NCBI GenBank assembly: GCA_964537245.1
Contig: CAZHZL010000037.1
Coordinates: forward strand, 1-26,016
Direction of reading: 5' to 3'
Length of the DNA: 26,016 nt
Source of the DNA: UMGS1840 sp964537245
GTDB lineage: Bacteria; Bacillota; Clostridia; UMGS1840
The notes beneath the pieces were generated by a model. It did not search any database. It saw only the letters and a list, made by a program, of their open reading frames with translations, and had not been told where the DNA came from. The translations under genes and the position numbers were made by a program. Below are positions 7,663-14,289 of the stretch, piece by piece. Position 1 is the first letter of the stretch, and every line of letters begins with the position of its first letter.

Positions 7663-8535
7663 ATGGAGGAACAGATTTTAAGAATAAAATCCTATAATTC
7701 CGATAAATTTTTCCAAATAAACAGAATAAGAAGATATACAAATGATAAAAATAAAGGCAGACGCGTTTTGTTTGACGCACCAAAATCTGACGATTATCAT
7801 ATGTATTATGTTTCTCATGGCTCTTTGTCGCTAAAAAACAATGGCGCTGCTTATAATCTCGGAGAATTTGAGCTTTTTATATATCAGCCGCAAGGACCGC
7901 AGGAGCTTATAAGTGAGTATATGTCAGGATATGTTCATTGCATATTTTCAGGAAAATGCGCCGGAGAAATTTTAGACGAGCTTGAACTGGAAACAGATGA
8001 AGTTTACCACATTACACCTAACTATAAATCAGGAGAGCAGTATCTTTTCTATAATAAGCAAATCGAATATGTGCTTGCAGAATATCGTAACAGAAAAAAA
8101 TACAGCGAGCTTTCGAGCGCATGTATGCTTATCGAATTTTTATCGCTATATTCGAGAAATCGTGCCGAAAATACGCCTGACCCTAATCTCAGAGAAATTA
8201 AACAGGCAGTTTCATACATAATAGAAAATGTACATCTGACAATTAATATTTCTGATTTACTGAAAAGAACACTTCTTTCAAAAAGCCGTTTTTATACTCT
8301 TTTCAGAGAATACACAGGTACATCGCCACTTCGCTTTCAATTGAATTACCGACTTACAACTGCTGCGGATTATCTTGTTATATACGATATGAAGGTGCAT
8401 GAAGTAAGCAATCAGCTTGGCTTTCACGACCCGCTGTATTTCAGCAGACTTTTTAAAAAAGAATTTGGAGTTTCACCAAAAACTTATATACAGCTTCACA
8501 AGAAGCATACTCATATACAGGATAAAGACAGATAA
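7663..8535 (+). CDS. AraC-family transcriptional regulator (copy 2)
   Basis: 290 residues from the ATG at 7663 (MEEQILRIKSY...), with GGGCGGTGAT just upstream, as in copy 1. The N-terminal ligand-binding-type region (residues 1-165) contains SDDYHMYYVS and GYVHCIFSGKC, both shared with copy 1. The C-terminal double helix-turn-helix has LLSKSRFYTLFREYTGTSP and DPLYFSRLFKKEFGVSP. The start of the second HTH (LGFHDPLYFSRLFKKEFGVSP region) is almost identical between the copies, while the first recognition helix and the sensing region differ more, so effector specificity may have diverged. It has its own consensus promoter, divergent from the large secreted-protein gene whose promoter region it shares; it is the better placed candidate regulator of that gene. 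Ends 20 bases before the remnant described next. Confidence 0.9.
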   Translation: MEEQILRIKSYNSDKFFQINRIRRYTNDKNKGRRVLFDAPKSDDYHMYYVSHGSLSLKNNGAAYNLGEFELFIYQPQGPQELISEYMSGYVHCIFSGKCAGEILDELELETDEVYHITPNYKSGEQYLFYNKQIEYVLAEYRNRKKYSELSSACMLIEFLSLYSRNRAENTPDPNLREIKQAVSYIIENVHLTINISDLLKRTLLSKSRFYTLFREYTGTSPLRFQLNYRLTTAADYLVIYDMKVHEVSNQLGFHDPLYFSRLFKKEFGVSPKTYIQLHKKHTHIQDKDR

Positions 8536-8554
8536 AAGCCTGTCTTCCTGCTTG

Positions 8555-8738
8555 TTTCAATATCCGCCTGTTACATAGTCCGTTCATGCATTGTAATTGG
8601 AAGACGGAGAGCTTAACATTACAGTAGCAAAATTATCGGGACTGAGCTTATACTCAAAGGTCTCGGTTGTTGTACTTTCTGTTTCCTCCGTAGTTTTTTC
8701 TTCAATATATGGATAATTGTCCAATTTTGCAATAAAAA
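8555..8738 (-). pseudogene. Remnant of a second copy of the large secreted-protein gene
   Basis: On the minus strand an open stretch with no start codon (8738 down to 8587) ends ...TFEYKLSPDNFATVML then SSPSSNYNA and a TGA (8584-8586), and continues in the same frame as TDYVTGGY before another stop. The SPDNFA block (8626-8643) with FEYKL before it matches the module opening of the large protein (EVKLSPENYA, SPVNYA, SPNNYA). An acidic/threonine-rich stretch (EEKTTEETESTTTE) precedes it. Its position and strand relative to araC2 equal those of the large gene relative to araC1. The simplest reading is a decayed fragment of a duplicated large gene. Only ~50 codons remain, so homology rests on a short motif plus synteny. 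Confidence 0.6.
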
Positions 8739-8746
8739 TTTATATG

Positions 8747-8775
8747 TTGACATAAATGCATTTTTATGCTATTAT
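8747..8775 (+). promoter_or_regulatory. SigA-type promoter of the thioesterase gene
   Basis: TTGACA (8747-8752), 17-base spacer, TATTAT (8770-8775), giving a leader of about 33 bases before the ATG at 8815. Confidence 0.8.
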
Positions 8776-8814
8776 TTTCTCATAATATAAAAAAGTAAGA
8801 AACAGGTGATATAT

Positions 8815-9285
8815 ATGGAAAATACAAGCAAAAGAGTATGTGACTCATGTTCACAGCAGGTACATGTGCTTACAATGTCAAACTTAAACGGATATTCAAG
8901 GCTTTTCGGAGGTCAGCTTTTATCATGGATTGACGAGGTAGCGGCAGTTGTTGCAAGAAGACATTCAAACTGCAATGTAACAACAGCGTCTATTGATATG
9001 CTCAAATTTAAAAAAGCGGCATACGCGAACGAAACTGTTGTTTTAAGAGGTAAAATAACATATACAGGAAGAACCTCAATGGAAATTGAGGTGAAAACCT
9101 ATGTGGAAAAATTAAGCGGAGAAAAAATTCTTATAAACGAAGCGTATGTTATAATGGTTGCACTTGACGAAAACGAAAAACCTACTCCTGTACCGGGGCT
9201 TATACTTGAAACAGAAGAAGATAAAAACAACTGGCTTCATGCATTAAAACGAAAAGAACACAGAAACTCATTTCATGCCGATTGA
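8815..9285 (+). CDS. Hotdog-fold acyl-CoA thioesterase (YciA/BACH type)
   Basis: 156 residues from the ATG at 8815; AGGTG at 8804-8808 is spaced correctly for this ATG, so the in-frame GTG at 8806 is part of the ribosome binding site. A single hotdog domain: N-x-x-G...LFGGQLLSWIDEVAA carries the helix signature of acyl-CoA hydrolases with probable catalytic Asp40, followed by TTASIDMLKF and a strand ending in EAYVIMVALDENEKP, typical of the family. Members hydrolyse acyl-CoA to free acid and CoA in the cytoplasm; chain-length preference cannot be told. It is monocistronic with its own promoter. Its stop codon lies inside the -35 box of the next operon. A CxxC (C9, C12) near the N terminus is unremarkable without further evidence. 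Confidence 0.88.
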   Translation: MENTSKRVCDSCSQQVHVLTMSNLNGYSRLFGGQLLSWIDEVAAVVARRHSNCNVTTASIDMLKFKKAAYANETVVLRGKITYTGRTSMEIEVKTYVEKLSGEKILINEAYVIMVALDENEKPTPVPGLILETEEDKNNWLHALKRKEHRNSFHAD

Positions 9286-9310
9286 CAACAACTGTTTTTT
9301 GTGGTAAAAT
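9282..9310 (+). promoter_or_regulatory. Promoter of the HAD/kinase/mutS2 operon
   Basis: TTGACA (9282-9287), 17-base spacer, TAAAAT (9305-9310). The -35 includes the TGA stop codon (9283-9285) of the thioesterase gene, so the two genes are separately promoted with no spare DNA between them. Confidence 0.8.
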
Positions 9311-9340
9311 ATAGTAAATTATTGCAAGGGAGTATATTAA

Positions 9341-10009
9341 ATGTATAAATGCGCAATATTTGATTTAGACGGAACTCTGGCAGATACACTTGAAACAATA
9401 AGCTATTTTGCAAACAAAGCACTGGAAGCCTTCTCTTTGTCAGCCTATGACAAGGAGAAATATAAATATATGGTTGGAAACGGAGCAAAAATTCTTGTAA
9501 AAAGAATGCTTGAAAACCAAAATGCATACAGCGAGGAGCTGTGGGAAAAGGTATATACATATTATAATAAAATATATGATGAGGACTTTTTATATCTCAC
9601 CTCCGCTTATGATGGAATAAAAGAGCTTTTATCATTTTTAAAAGAAAGCGGAATGAAAATCGGCTCACTCTCAAATAAGCCTCACTATCCGACAACGATG
9701 ATTTTGGAAAGCATTTTTGAAAAAGATACATTTGACGAAAAGTTCGGACAAAGGGAAGCTTATCCGATAAAGCCTGACCCGACGGTGATTTTTGAAATGC
9801 TTGAAAAATGGAATATAAAGCCTGAAGAATGTATTTATATAGGCGATACAAAAACAGATATGAAGACAGGAAAAAATGCAGGAGCGTTTACAATCGGAGT
9901 TTTGTGGGGATTTCGTGATAAAAAAGAACTTGTGGAAAACGGCGCAGACTTCATAGCTGAAAAGCCGTCAGATATAATAGATTTTATAAAAAAGGACTTT
10001 AGAAAATGA
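9341..10009 (+). CDS. HAD-superfamily phosphatase (phosphoglycolate-phosphatase-like)
   Basis: 222 residues. AAGGGAG precedes the ATG by a normal distance. HAD motif I is FDLDGTLADT (nucleophile Asp8, acid Asp10), motif II SLSNKPH, motif III lysine in KPDPTVIF, and motif IV YIGDTKTDMKTGKNAG. The small alpha-helical cap between motifs I and II and overall length match the Gph/PGPase-like subfamily (COG0546). These enzymes hydrolyse small phosphomonoesters in the cytosol; the substrate is not predictable from sequence, so a gph symbol is not assigned. The stop codon overlaps the start of the next gene (ATGA, 10006-10009), implying translational coupling in an operon with the kinase and mutS2. 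Confidence 0.88.
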   Translation: MYKCAIFDLDGTLADTLETISYFANKALEAFSLSAYDKEKYKYMVGNGAKILVKRMLENQNAYSEELWEKVYTYYNKIYDEDFLYLTSAYDGIKELLSFLKESGMKIGSLSNKPHYPTTMILESIFEKDTFDEKFGQREAYPIKPDPTVIFEMLEKWNIKPEECIYIGDTKTDMKTGKNAGAFTIGVLWGFRDKKELVENGADFIAEKPSDIIDFIKKDFRK

Positions 10010-10512
10010 ACATTGTACTTATAGGAATGCCCGGCTGCGGAAAAAGCACGCTTGGAATAGTTTTGGCAAAAATGCTTGGTATGGATTTTCTTGACAGTGA
10101 TGTTTTTATACAGAAAAATGAAAATATGAAGCTTCAGGATATAATAAATGAGAAGGGCAATTCTGCTTTTTTGGATATTGAAAAAGATAATATTTTAAAG
10201 CTTGATGTTGACAACACCGTTATTTCAACAGGCGGAAGCGTCGTCTTGCGTGAGGACTCGATACGACATCTCAAAAAAAACGGAAAAATTGTTTTTATTG
10301 ATGTTCCTTACGAGGTGCTTACTGAACGGATTTTTAATTTAGAGACAAGAGGAATAGCAATGGAGGACGGGCAGACAATAAAGGATATATATGAATACAG
10401 ACGCCCTCTCTACAAAAAATACAGCGATATAATTCACCCTTATGAAAATGTATCGCAAAAAGAAACATTACTGAAGCTGTACGGCAGTCTGAAAGGAATT
10501 ATAAATGAATAA
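10006..10512 (+). CDS. aroK: Shikimate-kinase-like P-loop kinase
   Basis: 168 residues, the normal size for AroK. Walker A is GMPGCGKST (7-15), DSD at 30-32 matches the Mg/shikimate aspartates, STGG at 74-77 matches the glycine loop, and a lid segment TRGIAM plus RRPLYKKYSDI occupies the LID/adenine-binding part. AroK phosphorylates shikimate in the pathway to chorismate. Oddities: the shikimate-binding Arg of the canonical FRxxE motif is replaced (FLDIE, Leu56), the GGG loop is GGS, and the lid reads RGIAM. A clostridial subgroup shares this look, as I recall, and is annotated shikimate kinase, but the substrate may differ. It has no other aro genes beside it. Overlaps the HAD gene by 4 bases and mutS2 by 8. 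Confidence 0.7.
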   Translation: MNIVLIGMPGCGKSTLGIVLAKMLGMDFLDSDVFIQKNENMKLQDIINEKGNSAFLDIEKDNILKLDVDNTVISTGGSVVLREDSIRHLKKNGKIVFIDVPYEVLTERIFNLETRGIAMEDGQTIKDIYEYRRPLYKKYSDIIHPYENVSQKETLLKLYGSLKGIINE

Positions 10513-12874
10513 AAAGGTTTACAAAACACTTGAATTTGATAAAATCTTAAAAACAGTTTCAAGCTATGCTGTTCTGGAAAAAACAAAAGAGAAAATAATC
10601 TCTCTTGAACCAAAAACAGATATAGATAATGTAAGTCTTGTGCTTAACGAAACTGATTTTGCCGCAAAGGCAACAATAAAAGCGGGCTCACCTCCGATTT
10701 ATAACTACGGAGATTTGAGTGAAACTATAAAAAGACTTGAAGTAACAGGAGCTTTGAATATAAGAGAGCTTTTGTCTGTTGCTGCGCTTTTTAAAAGCTC
10801 AAGACACTTAAAAAGCTATCTTTCAGATTGCAGCTTTCACGTTTTTGACGGTTATCTTCAAATGCTTTGTACAAACAAGCACTTAGAGGACGAAATTTTT
10901 TCTAAAATAATTTCTGAAGAAGAGCTTGCGGACAATGCCAGCGATACTCTTTATTTGATAAGAAGAAAAAAGGTTGCAGCACAGGGAAAAATCCGTGAAA
11001 CGCTGCAAAAATTCACAAATTCACCGAATTACAAGAAATTTTTACAAAATGCAACAGTAACTTTGAGAAACGAGCGTTTTGTTCTTCCGGTCAAGCAGGA
11101 ATACAGAAGCGAAATCCCCGGCTTAGTGCATGACAGCTCAGACAGCGGTGCAACTGTATTTATTGAGCCGATGAGCGTTGTAAACCTAAACAACGAGCTT
11201 AAGGACCTTGATATAAAAGAAAAAGCAGAAATTGAAAAAATTCTTTTTGATTTGTCTTCAATGTGTGCAGGCTACTGCGAAGAAATAAAAACTCTTGATA
11301 CTCTTATTTCAAATATTGACCTTATCTTTTCAAAAGCAAAATACAGTCTCAGCATAAAGGGAGAAATGCCGAAATTAAACGATAAGGGAATAATAAACTT
11401 AAAAAAAGCGCGGCATCCGCTTTTAGACCCGCAAAAAGCTGTTCCTATTGATGTAAGCATAGGCGAAGGCTTTGACACGCTTGTTATTACAGGACACAAC
11501 ACAGGCGGAAAAACGGTTTCCTTAAAAACTTTGGGATTATGCACACTTATGGCGCAATCCGGAATACTTATCCCGACCTTTATGGGAAGCGAAATCGCTG
11601 TTTTTAAGGAAATCTATGCCGATATAGGCGACGAACAAAGTATTGAGCAATCACTTTCCACATTTTCGTCACATATGAAAAATATAGTAAGAATTTTAAA
11701 CGATATAACCTTTGATAACCTTGTTTTATTTGATGAATTAGGAGCAGGAACTGACCCGACGGAAGGTGCAGCGCTTGCAATTGCTATAATTGAATATTTA
11801 AGAAAAAGAGGAGCAAGAGTTGCAGCAACAACACATTATCCTGAGCTTAAATTATATGCACTTTCACAATCGGGAGTATGCAACGCTTCATTGGAATTCA
11901 GCGTGGAAACACTTATGCCGACTTACCGTCTTATTATGGGAATGCCCGGAAGAAGCAATGCATTTGCAATTTCAAAAAAGCTTGGTCTTTGCGACGAGGT
12001 CCTTAATAATGCTCAGTCAAGAATTTCAAAGGACGCTCTTAAATTTGAAGATGTGCTTACAACTATTGACAAAAACCGTATTGAAGCTGAAAAAGAAAAA
12101 GCAGAAGCCGAGGATTTAAGAAAGCAGGTTGAGGATTTAAAACGGGAGCTTAAGAAAAAGCAGGACGACGCATATCAAAAAAGCCGTTCAATAATCGAAA
12201 AAGCACGCGCAGAAGCACTTTCAATAACAGAAGAGGCGCGAGAAAAGGCAGAAGAAATAATCGGAGATTTAAACAAAAAAGCAAGAAGTCAGGCAGAGCG
12301 TGCAAAGGCTGTCGGTGACGCAAGAAAGAAGCTGAAGGAACAGCGCGACAAACAGGCAGATAAGCTTTCTGAAGAAACAAAAAAATTAAGAAACCCGCTT
12401 AACATTAAGGATATAAAAATCGGTCTGACGGTTATGTTTGAGGACATAGACGCTGAAGTTACAGTTGACACACTTCCCGATAAGGACGGCAATATTACAG
12501 TTCTTGCAGGGATAATGAGAGTTAAAACAAATATTTCGAAGCTATATGCCTGCAAAAACAATAAGCCTGAGAAAAAATCCGCAAGAAACACACAAAGAAA
12601 CACTTCAAATGTAAGTATAAAAGACCGCGATATTCGCCCTGAACTAGACTTAAGAGGAATGACTCTTGACGAAGCGGAATATGTTACAGATAAATTTATC
12701 GATGACGCAATTTTAGGGCATATACCGAGCATCGTTATTATTCACGGAAAAGGCACCGGAGTCTTAAGAAGCGGTATACATTCACTCTTGAGAAACCATA
12801 AAGCAATAAAGTCCTTCAGACTCGGTACCTTCGGAGAAGGCGAAGCCGGAGTTACAATCGCAGAGCTTAAATAA
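10505..12874 (+). CDS. mutS2: MutS2/RqcU family ATPase with Smr nuclease domain
   Basis: 789 residues, normal for MutS2. The N-terminal core and clamp (1-320) precede the ATPase: Walker A TGHNTGGKTVSLKT (~329-342), signature ELGAGTDPTEGAALA near 410 with the Walker B aspartate/glutamate in LVLFDELG, and a switch His in TTHYPELK. A long charged coiled coil (~515-640) leads to a KOW-like strand region and a C-terminal Smr domain (~712-789) with LDLRG and HGKGTG, the nuclease-type motifs. MutS2 is not a mismatch-repair protein; it has been linked to suppression of homologous recombination and, as RqcU, to splitting collided ribosomes. The usual TGPNTGGKT reads TGHNTGGKT here. It starts inside the kinase gene (8-base overlap), so translation is probably coupled, and it ends at a strong terminator. 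Confidence 0.95.
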   Translation: MNKKVYKTLEFDKILKTVSSYAVLEKTKEKIISLEPKTDIDNVSLVLNETDFAAKATIKAGSPPIYNYGDLSETIKRLEVTGALNIRELLSVAALFKSSRHLKSYLSDCSFHVFDGYLQMLCTNKHLEDEIFSKIISEEELADNASDTLYLIRRKKVAAQGKIRETLQKFTNSPNYKKFLQNATVTLRNERFVLPVKQEYRSEIPGLVHDSSDSGATVFIEPMSVVNLNNELKDLDIKEKAEIEKILFDLSSMCAGYCEEIKTLDTLISNIDLIFSKAKYSLSIKGEMPKLNDKGIINLKKARHPLLDPQKAVPIDVSIGEGFDTLVITGHNTGGKTVSLKTLGLCTLMAQSGILIPTFMGSEIAVFKEIYADIGDEQSIEQSLSTFSSHMKNIVRILNDITFDNLVLFDELGAGTDPTEGAALAIAIIEYLRKRGARVAATTHYPELKLYALSQSGVCNASLEFSVETLMPTYRLIMGMPGRSNAFAISKKLGLCDEVLNNAQSRISKDALKFEDVLTTIDKNRIEAEKEKAEAEDLRKQVEDLKRELKKKQDDAYQKSRSIIEKARAEALSITEEAREKAEEIIGDLNKKARSQAERAKAVGDARKKLKEQRDKQADKLSEETKKLRNPLNIKDIKIGLTVMFEDIDAEVTVDTLPDKDGNITVLAGIMRVKTNISKLYACKNNKPEKKSARNTQRNTSNVSIKDRDIRPELDLRGMTLDEAEYVTDKFIDDAILGHIPSIVIIHGKGTGVLRSGIHSLLRNHKAIKSFRLGTFGEGEAGVTIAELK

Positions 12875-12880
12875 AAAATC

Positions 12881-12914
12881 ACAGCAAGCTATTTTTACAG
12901 CTTGCTGTTTTTTA
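12881..12914 (+). terminator. Rho-independent terminator after mutS2
   Basis: ACAGCAAGCT (12881-12890) pairs with AGCTTGCTGT (12899-12908) across an 8-base loop, followed by a run of T. Confidence 0.9.
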
Positions 12915-12954
12915 TAAAAAAACTATAAAAACAAAACAAAATACTTTTTGCTTG

Positions 12955-12983
12955 TTGACTTTTCTTTATTATTATGTTAAAAT
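12955..12983 (+). promoter_or_regulatory. Promoter of the hisS-aspS operon
   Basis: TTGACT (12955-12960), 17-base spacer, TAAAAT (12978-12983). The predicted leader is only about 30 bases, too short for a T-box element. Confidence 0.75.
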
Positions 12984-13020
12984 ATAATTTATGAAATAAT
13001 TATAAAAAGGAGTAGACAAA

Positions 13021-14289
13021 ATGAGCGTAAAAATTACAGCTCCGAAAGGGACAAAAGACATTTTGCCTGATGAAAGCTACAAATATCAATATATAGAAGA
13101 TACACTGAGAAACTTAAGCCGTACATTTAATTTTCATGAATTAAGAACTCCTACCTTTGAGCATACAGAGCTTTTCTTAAGAGGTGTGGGCGATACAACC
13201 GATGTTGTTAATAAAGAAATGTACACTTTTTTAGACAAGGGTGACCGCAGTATTACATTAAGACCTGAAGGAACTGCCGGAATCGCAAGAAGCTTTGTCG
13301 AAAACGGGCTTTACAGCGGTGTTCTTCCTGCAAAGCTGTATTATCTCATTTCCTGCTTCCGCTATGAAAAACCGCAGGCAGGCAGATTAAGAGAATTTCA
13401 TCAGTTCGGAATTGAAATGATGGGAACGGATACTCCTGCCTCTGACGCTGAAGCAATTATGTTTGCAAACAGCATATTTGAAAAATTCAATGTTAAAGAC
13501 GGTATAACCTTAAATCTTAATAACATAGGCTGTAAAACCTGCCGAAAAGAATATAACGATAAGTTAAAAAATTTCCTTTTTGAAAAGAAGGACGAGCTTT
13601 GCGAAACATGCCGCGAGCGTATGGAAAAGAATCCGATGCGTGTATTTGACTGCAAAAGCCCTGTGTGTAAAGAAATAGTTGAAAACGCTCCTACAATTTA
13701 CGACTCCGTATGCGACGGTTGTAAAGACCACTTCAAAAAGGTTACCGATATTCTTGATACTGTGGGTATCTCATATAAAATTGACAAAAAAATAGTCCGC
13801 GGACTTGACTATTATTCAAAAACAGTATTTGAATTTGTTTCAGAAAACATCGGCGCACAGGGGACTGTCCTGGGTGGCGGAAGATATGACGGACTTATAA
13901 GCGATATTGGCGGTACTGACGCTGCAGGTATAGGCTTCGCTATGGGAATCGAAAGACTTATGCTTCTTCTTGCTCAAAAAGAAAGCTTCCCCAAAAAATG
14001 CAATACTCCCGATATTATGCTTATCCCGATAGGTGATGAAGCGAAAAAAACTGCGTACACCTTGCTTTATAATCTCAGAAAAAAAGATATTTCTGCTGAA
14101 ATAGATGTAAATGAGCGTTCAGTTAAGGCACAGATGAAATATGCAAATAAGCTTGGCGCAGTTTACACGGTTGTAATCGGTGATGACGAAGTTAATAACG
14201 ATAAATATACTTTAAAAAATATGGAAACAGGTGAAACCTGCGAGCTTAGCTTTGCGGGAATTTCGGAATATATGGAGGGAACTAAATAA
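13021..14289 (+). CDS. hisS: Histidyl-tRNA synthetase
   Basis: 422 residues; AAGGAG lies before the ATG. This class II synthetase charges tRNA-His in the cytoplasm. Seen: N-terminal APKGTKDILP, motif 2 CFRYEKPQAGRLREFHQFGIE-type segment, histidine-A loop GLDYYSKTVFEF, LGGGRYDGL, and motif 3 GIGFAMGIERLM, followed by a C-terminal anticodon-binding domain (from ~330). The insertion domain (~165-235) carries four cysteine pairs (CKTC, CETC, CKSPVC, CDGC), a pattern suggesting one or two zinc sites as in some clostridial HisRS. The stop codon TAA shares its last A with the aspS start (14289), so the two genes form a translationally coupled pair, the usual Firmicute arrangement. Confidence 0.97.
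   Translation: MSVKITAPKGTKDILPDESYKYQYIEDTLRNLSRTFNFHELRTPTFEHTELFLRGVGDTTDVVNKEMYTFLDKGDRSITLRPEGTAGIARSFVENGLYSGVLPAKLYYLISCFRYEKPQAGRLREFHQFGIEMMGTDTPASDAEAIMFANSIFEKFNVKDGITLNLNNIGCKTCRKEYNDKLKNFLFEKKDELCETCRERMEKNPMRVFDCKSPVCKEIVENAPTIYDSVCDGCKDHFKKVTDILDTVGISYKIDKKIVRGLDYYSKTVFEFVSENIGAQGTVLGGGRYDGLISDIGGTDAAGIGFAMGIERLMLLLAQKESFPKKCNTPDIMLIPIGDEAKKTAYTLLYNLRKKDISAEIDVNERSVKAQMKYANKLGAVYTVVIGDDEVNNDKYTLKNMETGETCELSFAGISEYMEGTK

Noticed and set aside
8527..8544. Terminator after araC2
   Set aside because: GACAG/CTGTC is only a 5-bp stem with no T run; termination here is unresolved.
8806..8814. GTG start for the thioesterase
   Set aside because: The GTG is part of the AGGTGAT ribosome binding site for the ATG at 8815.
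12150..12732. Minus-strand open frames opposite the mutS2 coiled coil
   Set aside because: They are shadows of a well-conserved gene, hydrophobic by reverse translation of Lys/Glu-rich codons, and have no RBS or promoter.
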